Source: UBA5543 sp964464965 (GTDB taxonomy: Bacteria; Bacteroidota; Bacteroidia; Chitinophagales; Chitinophagaceae). From it: a stretch of 64,000 nt of DNA. The position numbers and the translations under genes are program-made. Numbering within the stretch: the stretch's first letter is position 1; each line of letters starts with the position of its first letter. Of this stretch, positions 18,532-25,955 are shown piece by piece. The notes beneath the pieces are model-generated. The model did no database searches, was not told the DNA's origin, and saw only the letters and a list, made by a program, of their open reading frames with translations. The stretch lies in the NCBI GenBank assembly GCA_964464965.1, contig CAYXHM010000007.1, positions 150,402 through 214,401 of the forward strand. Reading direction: 5' to 3'.

Positions 18532-18600
18532 TAAATAGTCAGGGTTTTAGTAGTGTATTGCGGCAATAACAGGCTGCTAATTCCTGACCCCTGACAACTG

Positions 18601-18638
18601 AAAAACCGGCAGTTTCGTAAAGATGCTGCCGGTTTTTT
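18601..18638. terminator. Bidirectional terminator between redoxin and mgsA
   Basis: AAAAACCGGCAG and CTGCCGGTTTTTT form a stem of 12 bp around a 13-base loop. The flanking A and T runs give U-tracts in both directions, serving the convergent redoxin gene (+) and mgsA (-). Confidence 0.85.
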
Positions 18639-18647
18639 GTAGCGGGA

Positions 18648-19085
18648 CTATTTTAATTCGGGTACATCTATTTCATAATCTGTATCCATGTAAATTGAGT
18701 TAAACATAAAATCTGCACTTGCCCTGTTGCAGGCTAACGGGATATTCCATAGTACAGCCAGGCGCTGCAATGCTTTCACATCGTTGTCGTGGGCTTGCTG
18801 CTCCAGAGGGTCCCAGAAGAAAACGACCATATGGATTTTCCCCTCTGCTATAGCGCTGCCCAGTTGCTGGTCACCGCCGTATGGCCCGCTTAGGAAACAT
18901 GTCACCGACTTTCCCAGTGCTTTTTGTACTAGTTTCCCTGTAGTGCCGGTCGCAATTATGTCAAATCCTGTTAAAACAGCTGCGTTCGCTTTTGCCCATT
19001 TTATAAGTTCCTCCTTGCGGCTGTCATGGGCAACAAGTGCAATCGTTTTTGATTTTGGCAGTATCCTTGTCTTTATAGCAGTCAT
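18648..19085 (-). CDS. mgsA: Methylglyoxal synthase
   Basis: A 145-residue enzyme converting dihydroxyacetone phosphate to methylglyoxal and phosphate, a bypass of lower glycolysis under phosphate limitation. The residues known from E. coli MgsA are all present, shifted by one: His20-Asp21 (ALVAHDSRK), Asp72 (SGPYGGDQQ), Asp92 (FFWDPL) and His99. The length is typical. It is a single-gene unit ending at the shared terminator. Confidence 0.93.
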   Translation of the reverse strand: MTAIKTRILPKSKTIALVAHDSRKEELIKWAKANAAVLTGFDIIATGTTGKLVQKALGKSVTCFLSGPYGGDQQLGSAIAEGKIHMVVFFWDPLEQQAHDNDVKALQRLAVLWNIPLACNRASADFMFNSIYMDTDYEIDVPELK

Positions 19086-19162
19086 TATGTATATGCTGAA
19101 AAAGTCATGCCGCGAATGGATTATGTGCCTTTGCTCGTAACGGGTAATTTATTTAAATGTCG

Positions 19163-19170
19163 TTACTTTG
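19163..19170 (+). promoter_or_regulatory. Possible promoter -7 element TTACTTTG
   Basis: One mismatch to TAnnTTTG. It ends 10 bases before the ATG at 19180. The in-frame TTG at 19168 falls inside it and is therefore probably not a start codon. Confidence 0.35.
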
Positions 19171-19179
19171 CAGCCCGGT

Positions 19180-20007
19180 ATGTCTCTTTATACATCATCC
19201 ATCAACTCTGGTAGCAATGGCAACTGTTATTACATAAGTAACGGGAAAGACGCCGTGCTGATAGACGCAGGCCTATCCTGCCGTGAAACGGAAAACCGTA
19301 TGAAAGAAATGGGGCTGTCCCTGTCTAAAGTGCGTGCTATTTTTTTAACGCACGAGCATGCTGACCATATAAAAGGTGCGCAACTGCTGTCGTCAAAGCA
19401 TAATATACCTGCCTACCTCAACCACAAAACACATTATAAAAGCCACCTGAAGTTCAGGCCGGAACTGTACCGCCGTATAGAACACGCCGAAGTGATTGAT
19501 GTGAACGGTATGACGGTAATAGGCTTCAGCAAAAGGCACGATGCCGCAGATCCGTACAGCTTCGTGGTGAATTACGCCGGTATAACTATTGGGGTGTTTA
19601 CAGATATAGGCGCCGTGTGCGACAACCTCAGGCATTATATGAGCAGTTGCCATGCGGCCTACCTCGAGAGCAACTACGACGAAGATATGCTGGACAAAGG
19701 CAGCTACCCAATGCATCTGAAAAACCGCATACGTGGTGGACTGGGCCACTTGTCCAACAGGCAGGCGCTGGACTTCTTCCTGACGCACAGGCCTGCACAC
19801 ATGACGCATCTTTTTCTCTCACACCTGTCCAGGGATAATAACGACCCCGAACTGGCGCTCCAACTCTTCAGGCAACATGCCGGCGATGTACAGGTACATG
19901 TAGCATCACGCTACGGCTACAGCGATGTGTTTCAGATTGGTGCCGATGCAACAGCCGCTACCAACAACACCCACCCACAGCCGGTGAAACAGGCAGTGTT
20001 GTTTTAA
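19180..20007 (+). CDS. MBL-fold metallohydrolase (YycJ/WalJ-like)
   Basis: A 275-residue metallo-beta-lactamase-fold protein, starting at ATG 19180. TSSINSGSNGNCYYI at the N-terminus and FLTHEHADHIKGA (the HxHxDH metal site) are characteristic of the YycJ/WalJ group, thought to be 5'-3' nucleases. Further ligands are in SKRHDAADPYSF and SHLSRDNNDPE. It acts in the cytoplasm. The gene diverges from mgsA. Confidence 0.82.
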   Translation: MSLYTSSINSGSNGNCYYISNGKDAVLIDAGLSCRETENRMKEMGLSLSKVRAIFLTHEHADHIKGAQLLSSKHNIPAYLNHKTHYKSHLKFRPELYRRIEHAEVIDVNGMTVIGFSKRHDAADPYSFVVNYAGITIGVFTDIGAVCDNLRHYMSSCHAAYLESNYDEDMLDKGSYPMHLKNRIRGGLGHLSNRQALDFFLTHRPAHMTHLFLSHLSRDNNDPELALQLFRQHAGDVQVHVASRYGYSDVFQIGADATAATNNTHPQPVKQAVLF

Positions 20008-20114
20008 AGAGATAGCTCCCCACCTAAGGTCCTCATCTGAGGTGGAGAATTTACTTGTTTTTGTTGTGATTGCGTTATAGCAACTGCGGTGCCGCGCTGC
20101 GCGCTGTACTCCTG

Positions 20115-20549
20115 TTAATTAAACAACTCTGCCGATGTTTTGCTCTCCCGCCAATTGGGGTCGTACTTTACAAACATGGCTATCCACATAGAGCGCGACA
20201 GGCGTTGCAATACGGGTTGCAGTATGATGAGTATGGCGGTGGCTACACCAAAGCACCACAGCAGGCTGTTGTCGTTAAAAGACAAGCCGGCTATAATATG
20301 CCATGCCACAAACACGGCCACCATCACGGCTATAGACAGTGCATAGCTAACATAGCCCGTACCGAAAAAGAAGCCGGTATGCAAGTGGTAGCGCTGCCCG
20401 CACACGGGGCAGTGCTGGTACATGGTATCGCCTTTAAAAGCATAGGGGTTGGGGTTGGCGTATAGTTTGCCCTCCCTGCACCGCGGGCAACGGTTGGTGA
20501 ACACACTCCACAAAATATTTGGCCGTGACTGGCTCTTTTCTGCACACAT
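20115..20549 (-). CDS. DUF983 family membrane protein (first copy)
   Basis: A 144-residue protein with an N-terminal zinc-ribbon (CPRCREGKLY and CPVCGQRY) followed by two hydrophobic segments and a short cytoplasmic-like tail. This is the DUF983 layout; its function is unknown. It starts 14 bp after the end of the AraC-type gene on the same strand and is probably cotranscribed with it. A second DUF983 copy lies at 24.5 kb. Confidence 0.8.
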   Translation of the reverse strand: MCAEKSQSRPNILWSVFTNRCPRCREGKLYANPNPYAFKGDTMYQHCPVCGQRYHLHTGFFFGTGYVSYALSIAVMVAVFVAWHIIAGLSFNDNSLLWCFGVATAILIILQPVLQRLSRSMWIAMFVKYDPNWRESKTSAELFN

Positions 20550-20562
20550 AAAATCTGTTTTT

Positions 20563-21456
20563 TTAATAATTGCCCAAAGCCTTTTTGCGAAACTCTTCGG
20601 GGGTGGTATTTGTATATTTCTTAAAGAACTTGGTAAAATGAGAGTTGTCTGAAAAGTTCAGCCTGAAGGCTATTTCGCTCATGCTGATGTCTGCGTTTAT
20701 CAGCAGGCGTTTCACCTCCAGCAGTATCCTGTCGCGTATCACCTCGCCTGCGGGTTTGCCCAGCAGGTCTTTGCACAGGGCGTTAAGATGGTTCGGCGTA
20801 ATGTACAGCAGTGCAGCATAGTCCTTGGGCAATCGTTTTTCTGCATAGTAGGTATTGACCAGTTGCCTGAAGTTGTTGAGTATAACCAGGTTGGGCTGCG
20901 CGACGGTGGCGTTGTGGCCGTTACTTACATTCCGCTGTACGGTTATAAACAGCTCTGTCAGCAGTGCGGCTGTCATTTCTTTTGATGCATGTGTGGGGTT
21001 GTGCGCCTCGTGCACCACCTTTTCCATAATGGCCTTTACATCTTCCACCGCCGCCTTGGGCAGGTTAATAACACCATCGGCAGGTATGCCCCTGAAGAAA
21101 GAAAACTGTTGCAGGTAATCGTTATCTGCCAGGAAGCTGCTGATGATATTTTCAGAAAAGTTGACGATGTAACCGTCCATCTCGCCTTTAAAGTTCCAGC
21201 TATGCACCTGCCCGGGGCTCATAAAATATACCTGCCCGGGTTTTACGGTAAACTGTTCAAAGTCTACGGTGTGGTATCCGCCCCCTTTGGTAAAAAGTAC
21301 CATATGGTAAAAACTATGCCTGTGGGCTGCGTGCAGGTTGGGGTGCTGCACCAGGTAGGCTGCAAATGGCTCCGCTATAATATCCTCATTGATGTGATTT
21401 TCACCACCAATGGTGCATATATCATAAACGGGAATGGTATTTTTTACCTTTTGCAT
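20563..21456 (-). CDS. AraC family transcriptional regulator
   Basis: A 297-residue regulator. The N-terminal cupin-like sensor contains AAHRHSFYHMVLFTKGGG and VYFMSPGQVHSW. The C-terminal double helix-turn-helix runs from about residue 195, with the second helix-turn-helix visible as AFRLNFSDNSHFTKFFKKYT. It is likely a one-component regulator of a nearby or remote gene. It has its own -7 element 8 bases before the ATG and a 16-bp palindrome upstream, a candidate operator. Confidence 0.88.
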   Translation of the reverse strand: MQKVKNTIPVYDICTIGGENHINEDIIAEPFAAYLVQHPNLHAAHRHSFYHMVLFTKGGGYHTVDFEQFTVKPGQVYFMSPGQVHSWNFKGEMDGYIVNFSENIISSFLADNDYLQQFSFFRGIPADGVINLPKAAVEDVKAIMEKVVHEAHNPTHASKEMTAALLTELFITVQRNVSNGHNATVAQPNLVILNNFRQLVNTYYAEKRLPKDYAALLYITPNHLNALCKDLLGKPAGEVIRDRILLEVKRLLINADISMSEIAFRLNFSDNSHFTKFFKKYTNTTPEEFRKKALGNY

Positions 21457-21463
21457 TGTATAG

Positions 21464-21471
21464 CAAAGGTA
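21464..21471 (-). promoter_or_regulatory. Promoter -7 element TACCTTTG for the AraC-type gene
   Basis: The minus strand reads TACCTTTG, matching TAnnTTTG. Its last G is 8 bases before the first base of the ATG at 21456, leaving almost no 5' untranslated region. Confidence 0.5.
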
Positions 21472-21488
21472 CTAAGGGCTGCAATAAG

Positions 21489-21504
21489 TGAATTGTACAA
21501 TTCA
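21489..21504. promoter_or_regulatory. 16-bp perfect palindrome, candidate operator
   Basis: TGAATTGTACAATTCA is a perfect 16-bp palindrome centred about 25 bp upstream of the -7 element of the AraC-type gene, overlapping where the -33 region would be. It may be a repressor or autoregulation site. Confidence 0.4.
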
Positions 21505-21539
21505 GCTCTTTATTTGTACTATTTACCGATTGCTTGGTT

Positions 21540-22052
21540 TCAGAAGGTGAAAGACAGCCCTGCTGTGTTACCTGTAGATTCCAGTTTCAACTCGTACCTG
21601 CCAATGGGTTTGTTCCTGAATATGCCCCCGTTATACAGCTCTACTGCTTCTGTAGCTGTTTTGTTGGCCGCTATACGTATAGGTACAGACACAGCTACAA
21701 CGACAGCGCCTATACCTGCAGTGTACCATGGTATGCGTGAATGGCCATGCAGGATGGTGAGCAATGCAGGCGCACCTATGCCCGCAGCGCCAACAATTGT
21801 CAAAACATCAGCAAACGCGTATTGTATCCGTGCCGTGCCTATCTGCCAGGTAGCTTCTTCATTACCCTCAACTATATATTTGATATCGCCCATACGCAGA
21901 CGTTCTCCCTGGTAGTAAAAGAAATTGCTCCTGCCCACCTGGCGGCTTATTTTTATAGTATCTGTACCATTCACGACAAAAGAAGAGTCGCTTTGTGCAT
22001 GGGCAAAGAAACTGGCAAGGCAGAGCATTGATAATAGAGAGAAGGGTTTCAT
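21540..22052 (-). CDS. Hypothetical exported membrane protein
   Basis: A 170-residue protein I do not recognise. It has a signal peptide (LLSMLCLASFFAHAQ), a 60-residue polar part (SFVVNGTDTIKISRQVGR onward), then two hydrophobic segments near residues 82-100 and 110-128, and a beta-rich end finishing in LSFTF. Similar small Bacteroidota proteins link a periplasmic domain to two membrane segments. A full TAnnTTTG element precedes it, so it appears expressed. Confidence 0.6.
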   Translation of the reverse strand: MKPFSLLSMLCLASFFAHAQSDSSFVVNGTDTIKISRQVGRSNFFYYQGERLRMGDIKYIVEGNEEATWQIGTARIQYAFADVLTIVGAAGIGAPALLTILHGHSRIPWYTAGIGAVVVAVSVPIRIAANKTATEAVELYNGGIFRNKPIGRYELKLESTGNTAGLSFTF

Positions 22053-22069
22053 CAGGATTTTAATTTGCG

Positions 22070-22077
22070 CAAAAGTA
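22070..22077 (-). promoter_or_regulatory. Promoter -7 element TACTTTTG for the hypothetical exported protein
   Basis: The minus strand reads TACTTTTG, an exact TAnnTTTG match, ending 18 bases before the ATG at 22052. Confidence 0.5.
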
Positions 22078-22090
22078 TATTATTATTACG

Positions 22091-23026
22091 TCATTTACAG
22101 CTTGTAATAGCGGCTAAGTTGCGTTGTATTCCCTGCCATTTACTGCGCTTCAGGGGAGAGTTTTTAAACGTCCTGCGGAAAGCTTCGTCTGTCATCTGCT
22201 GCCATTCTGCGGTGGACAGATTCAGTATTGCGGGTATAGGTGTAAAGGCGGGTTCATTGTGTGGTTTTGAGAAACGGTTCCAGGGGCATACGTCCTGGCA
22301 TATATCGCAGCCAAACATCCAGCCCTGCATCTTGTCGTGGTATCCGGCGGGTATCAGCGCATCTTTCAGCTCTATGGTAAAGTACGATATGCATTTGCTG
22401 CCATCTACAACGCCCGGTGCGGTAATAGCATCTGTAGGGCAGGCATCTATACAACGGGTGCAGGTGCCGCAGTGGTCGGTGGCAAAGGGGTGGTCGTGCA
22501 CCAGCTCCAGGTCGCATATAAGTGTAGCCAGGAAGAAGAAAGAACCGTTCTGTTTGTTGAGCAGGTTGGCGTTTTTGCCTATCCAGCCCAGGCCGCTGCG
22601 CTGCGCCCAGCTACGTTCCAGCACGGGTGCACTATCTACAAACCCCCGGCCATCTACCTCGCCAATATTTTCCCGTATGTATTGCAGCAGCAGGTTCAGC
22701 TTGTCGCGTATCACGTAGTGGTAGTCTGTGCCCCATGCGTACTTGGCTATTTTAGGTGCGTCTTCGTTTTGTTGCTCTGCAGGGTAGTAGTTCAGCATCA
22801 TGGTGATAACACTCTTTGCACCGGGCACCAGTTTGCGTGGGTCTGTGCGCAGGTCAAAATGGTTTTCCATATACTGCATTTTGCCGTGGTGGCCTTTGTT
22901 CAGCCATTGCTCCAAGCGGCGGGCGTCATCGTCCAGCGCTTCTGCTTTGGCTATACCACATGCCTCAAAGCCCAGGCGCAGCGCCTCGGCCTTTATCATT
23001 GCGGTATGTTTCTCTGCCGGGATCAA
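22091..23026 (-). CDS. queG: Epoxyqueuosine reductase
   Basis: A 311-residue cobalamin- and Fe-S-dependent enzyme that performs the last step of queuosine synthesis in tRNA. Two [4Fe-4S] clusters are coded by CGTCTRCIDACPTDAI and CDICQDVCPWNRF. GLGWIGKNANLL is the conserved QueG core. The TTG start at 23026 is preferred because the helix before MIKAEALRLGFEACG fits the family; ATG at 22999 is the alternative. It begins 5 bp after yigZ. QueA, which acts one step earlier, is encoded at 55.8 kb. Confidence 0.92.
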   Translation of the reverse strand: MIPAEKHTAMIKAEALRLGFEACGIAKAEALDDDARRLEQWLNKGHHGKMQYMENHFDLRTDPRKLVPGAKSVITMMLNYYPAEQQNEDAPKIAKYAWGTDYHYVIRDKLNLLLQYIRENIGEVDGRGFVDSAPVLERSWAQRSGLGWIGKNANLLNKQNGSFFFLATLICDLELVHDHPFATDHCGTCTRCIDACPTDAITAPGVVDGSKCISYFTIELKDALIPAGYHDKMQGWMFGCDICQDVCPWNRFSKPHNEPAFTPIPAILNLSTAEWQQMTDEAFRRTFKNSPLKRSKWQGIQRNLAAITSCK

Positions 23027-23031
23027 TGCTG

Positions 23032-23631
23032 TTATTTTACCTCCACCCCACGAATTTCGGACAGTTGCTGCACATAATCATCTGCATGCTTCAGGGGTAT
23101 GCCTGCCTTTATCTCGCAAAACAGTTGCAAGTCTTGCTTGTATATATTGGCTTCTGATTGTTTCAGCAGCTGCATCACCTCGTTCATTACGGGATAGTCA
23201 AAGGTAATGGTTACCATCTTTTCCACCTGTTTCTCTACCACCACAGCCTGTGCCAATGCCTCAGCCGTGGCCGTTTTGTAGGCATTTATCAGCCCCGGTA
23301 CACCCAGCAGGCTGCCGCCAAAGTAACGCACCACCACCACTGCTACATTAGTAAGCCCTGCACTGTCTATCTGCCCCAGTATGGGTTTGCCTGCACTGCC
23401 CGATGGTTCACCGTCGTCGCTGGCGCGGTACAGTGTGCCATCTGTCCCTATGCGGAATGCCAGGCAAAAATGTACCGCCTTGGGGTGTTCTTTCTTCAAT
23501 GCCTTTACCCGTTCCTTTACCTCCTCCACATCACTCACAGGATATGCAAAGCCAAAGAACTTACTCCCCCTGTCGCGAAAGTCGGACGTGGTAGCTGCTG
23601 CAATGGTTTTGTATGTGTACGCTTCACTCAT
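23032..23631 (-). CDS. YigZ/IMPACT family protein
   Basis: A 199-residue protein of the UPF0029/IMPACT family: DRGSKFFGFAYPV, then RASDDGEPSGSAGKPIL and VVVRYFGGSLLG, followed by a C-terminal DUF1949-like domain. Family members bind nucleic acid or ribosomes and may affect translation; the exact role is unknown. The ATG at 23631 is chosen because the in-frame TTG at 23640 is the end of the promoter element at 23638-23645. It is the first gene of a yigZ-queG operon. Confidence 0.88.
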   Translation of the reverse strand: MSEAYTYKTIAAATTSDFRDRGSKFFGFAYPVSDVEEVKERVKALKKEHPKAVHFCLAFRIGTDGTLYRASDDGEPSGSAGKPILGQIDSAGLTNVAVVVVRYFGGSLLGVPGLINAYKTATAEALAQAVVVEKQVEKMVTITFDYPVMNEVMQLLKQSEANIYKQDLQLFCEIKAGIPLKHADDYVQQLSEIRGVEVK

Positions 23632-23637
23632 TACCGG

Positions 23638-23645
23638 CAAAAGTA
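23638..23645 (-). promoter_or_regulatory. Promoter -7 element TACTTTTG for yigZ-queG
   Basis: The minus strand reads TACTTTTG (TAnnTTTG). The last G is 7 bases before the ATG, so the transcript is expected to start at or just before the start codon. Confidence 0.55.
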
Positions 23646-23718
23646 GTACATATTGTAAGCCCTGTGTAAAACTCTGCCTGCCTGAAACATTTTAAAGCTT
23701 TCCGTCGTTAGTGTTAGT

Positions 23719-24258
23719 ATGAGCTACAGGCTGGCGGGTATCATATTTTTTATGCTGATGGGTTGGGAAATACAAGCCCAGTTTTTCCCGCCCGTACAGC
23801 AGAAAACGGCAGCTACAGGTATTGGCCTGTACCGCGAGGTTGGCTACCCCGGTTCTTACCTGCTTTCCATAGCACATAGCCGCGAGTACCAGTTGCGCAC
23901 ATGGTTCACCCTTGGGGCAGAGGGTGTGCTGTACAGGTTTACCAAAGGGCCGTACAGCAGTGTAGGGGCTACCATCCGCCCGGTTACCCGTTTGTTTGTT
24001 GATGCCACACCACAGCTACAGCTATTTGCAGAAGCCAAAGGCGGCGTGATATTCATGCTGCCCGAGTATCCTCACAGGCTGGTTAATTATGTTTTTGTGG
24101 GGTCTTTGGGTGCTACATGGCAGTATAGTAAATATAACGAGCTACGCCTGTCCTGCGGGTACAACCACCTGTCTAACGGGAAACGTAAGGGTGATGCAAT
24201 AAACCCGACATGGGATGGCATAGGCGCCGAGCTTATGTATGTACATAAACTTCATTAG
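23719..24258 (+). CDS. Acyloxyacyl hydrolase / lipid A 3-O-deacylase (PagL-like)
   Basis: A 179-residue protein with a signal peptide ending near EIQAQ and an amphipathic beta-barrel pattern. The PagL active-site motif is visible as CGYNHLSNG, with His150 and Ser152 matching the His-x-Ser of PagL. The third catalytic residue (Glu in Pseudomonas PagL) is not obvious; the equivalent region reads NPTWDG. It would be an outer-membrane barrel that removes an acyl chain from lipid A. The call is by motif and topology. Confidence 0.68.
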   Translation: MSYRLAGIIFFMLMGWEIQAQFFPPVQQKTAATGIGLYREVGYPGSYLLSIAHSREYQLRTWFTLGAEGVLYRFTKGPYSSVGATIRPVTRLFVDATPQLQLFAEAKGGVIFMLPEYPHRLVNYVFVGSLGATWQYSKYNELRLSCGYNHLSNGKRKGDAINPTWDGIGAELMYVHKLH

Positions 24259-24298
24259 TATGATATTTCGTATATTTATATAACTAAACCTACAGGTT

Positions 24299-24463
24299 AT
24301 GAGTTATATATTTTTAATACGGGGTGGTGCGTCTGATGATACTATTATATGGCTGGCAGTTATAGCACTGGCAGGATTACTGATGGGCGGAAGGTGGTTG
24401 GCGCACAGGCTTACATACTGGATGCACCATCGCCGCCTGCAGCACCAGTGGCCGTTTAAATAA
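24299..24463 (+). CDS. Small hypothetical single-pass membrane protein
   Basis: A 54-codon frame with one hydrophobic segment (TIIWLAVIALAGLLMGG) followed by a basic, histidine- and tryptophan-rich tail. Topology would place the tail in the cytoplasm. It starts 40 bp after the PagL-like gene and ends just before the convergent DUF983 gene. No homologue is recognised, and it may be lineage-specific. The frame is open and well placed, but there is no independent support. Confidence 0.4.
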   Translation: MSYIFLIRGGASDDTIIWLAVIALAGLLMGGRWLAHRLTYWMHHRRLQHQWPFK

Positions 24464-24464
24464 T

Positions 24465-24866
24465 TCACTTCTTCAAACGCCTGTTGCTCTGGTAGGGTAC
24501 AGAAAGGTACAGGTACACCATGCGCGAGTAGCGTAGCATCCAGGGCTGCAGGAGTATAATCACGGCTGTACTTGCCGCCATAAAATAATAAATGCCATCG
24601 TCGTAGTAGTCAATGCCAAAAATGGGCACGTACCATACCAGGTTAAGGAAAAATAGTATCACTGTAAATGCGTAATTGATACCCGGGCCGTTGTTGGTTT
24701 CGTTCACCATTTTTTGCCCGCATACACTGCAATAGTTCACCAGCCTCAAAGTTTTACTCAATGGGAAAACACTGTCATTTACAAAGGCTTTGCCAATGCG
24801 GCAATTAGGGCATTTCATTTTAATGAGACCACCCATAAAAGACGATGGTTGCTGTTGTGCGCACAT
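24465..24866 (-). CDS. DUF983 family membrane protein (second copy)
   Basis: A 133-residue relative of the protein at 20.1 kb with the same layout: zinc-ribbon (CPNCRIGKAF and CSVCGQKM), two hydrophobic segments, and a C-terminal stretch beginning ILLQPWMLRYSRMVYLY (compare ILQPVLQRLSRSMW in the first copy). Function unknown. Two diverged paralogs within 5 kb suggest an old duplication. Confidence 0.78.
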   Translation of the reverse strand: MCAQQQPSSFMGGLIKMKCPNCRIGKAFVNDSVFPLSKTLRLVNYCSVCGQKMVNETNNGPGINYAFTVILFFLNLVWYVPIFGIDYYDDGIYYFMAASTAVIILLQPWMLRYSRMVYLYLSVPYQSNRRLKK

Positions 24867-24874
24867 GGTAGCTG

Positions 24875-24882
24875 CAAAGATA
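24875..24882 (-). promoter_or_regulatory. Promoter -7 element TATCTTTG for the second DUF983 gene
   Basis: The minus strand reads TATCTTTG, an exact TAnnTTTG match, ending 9 bases before the ATG at 24866. Confidence 0.5.
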
Positions 24883-24883
24883 A

Positions 24884-25795
24884 TCAGTCTATCCCGCTTT
24901 TATCTTCTACAATGCTTGGCTGCTTCTTTCCGGGCTTCAGCAGCATCACCATTTGTATCAGCACCGATGCCAGTATCAGGGTAAGCCCCATGTAAAACTC
25001 GGGGCGTAACATTTCATACTCTTTAAAAAAGATGAATGCGAGTATAATGCCATACACAGGCTCCAGGTTCAGGCTTAGTGACGATGTGAAAGAACTGATA
25101 TGTTTCAATGCGTTCAGCGCAAGCGATTGCGCCCATACGGTGCAGCACAGGCTCAGTACCACCAGCCACAGCCAGTCGTAGTTGGTAGGTATAAGGTCAA
25201 CCGGTTCGGGGCTGAACATAACCTGCAAAGGTACCAGCAGGGTTATCAGCAACCAGCCCGAAGACATTTCGTAAAACACCATAGTACGGGCGGGGTACTT
25301 GTGGGCTATCTTTTTATTTAAGACGGTAAACCATGAGCTGAGCAAAGCCGCAATAACACCGAACAATACACCCAATGCGTACAGCTCCTGCACACGGTAT
25401 ATTAAATATACACCCGCCATAGCCAGCAGCCCCAGCAGCAGCTCAGCGGCTTTGTGCCTGGTTTTATTGATAAACTGGTCGAGCAGCGGGGTAAAGATAC
25501 TGGCTGTAGAAAGGCATACCAGCGCGACAGACGCGTTTGAGAACTTGATAGACCCGTAAAAGGCCACCCAATGCACCGCTATCAGCAGGCCTATACTATA
25601 CAGCCTGCGCTTGTCGTTTTTCTGTACGGGCACCCACTCTTTACGGTAATATAATATACCTGCCATAAACAATGCAGTCATAAGCATACGGTACCATACC
25701 AGTACGGGCGCACTCAGGTCTATAGCCCTGCCCAGTACGGCAGTAATACCCCACAGCAGCACAGCCAGGTGCATTTGTAACAACGCTTTTTTCAT
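24884..25795 (-). CDS. EamA/DMT family transporter
   Basis: A 303-residue inner-membrane protein with ten hydrophobic segments in two EamA repeats. LHLAVLLWGITAVLGR-like and SFTSSLSLNLEPVYGIILAF stretches are typical of the drug/metabolite transporter superfamily. Substrate unknown. The ATG at 25795 is used because the upstream in-frame TTG at 25816 lies inside the promoter element at 25814-25821. Confidence 0.85.
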   Translation of the reverse strand: MKKALLQMHLAVLLWGITAVLGRAIDLSAPVLVWYRMLMTALFMAGILYYRKEWVPVQKNDKRRLYSIGLLIAVHWVAFYGSIKFSNASVALVCLSTASIFTPLLDQFINKTRHKAAELLLGLLAMAGVYLIYRVQELYALGVLFGVIAALLSSWFTVLNKKIAHKYPARTMVFYEMSSGWLLITLLVPLQVMFSPEPVDLIPTNYDWLWLVVLSLCCTVWAQSLALNALKHISSFTSSLSLNLEPVYGIILAFIFFKEYEMLRPEFYMGLTLILASVLIQMVMLLKPGKKQPSIVEDKSGID

Positions 25796-25813
25796 ACGGG
25801 CAGAAAATGGCAG

Positions 25814-25821
25814 CAAACTTA
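25814..25821 (-). promoter_or_regulatory. Promoter -7 element TAAGTTTG for the EamA transporter
   Basis: The minus strand reads TAAGTTTG (TAnnTTTG), ending 19 bases before the ATG at 25795. Confidence 0.5.
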
Positions 25822-25955
25822 CTTTAAAAAACCTGCCACAGGCTGTAAATTATTTTTTCAGACTTTGCGGTCTATTCTTTTGCATAAATGCAATTAATCA
25901 TAACTTTAGCCACTTAAATACAGTAGGGGACACAATAATTTTCCTTTTTTGGTAC

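Noticed and set aside
18538..18595. 7-bp inverted repeat GTCAGGG/CCCTGAC after the redoxin gene
   Set aside because: Short and distant arms; the strong terminator just downstream explains the region.
20007..20115. Overlapping small hairpins (CCACCT/AGGTGG and CCTCA/TGAGG) after the YycJ-like gene
   Set aside because: Stems are 5-6 bp and the T-rich stretch is several bases downstream; too weak to call a terminator.
20989..21915. 308-codon + strand frame across the AraC and hypothetical genes
   Set aside because: It crosses two real minus-strand genes and their promoter region and has no family motif.
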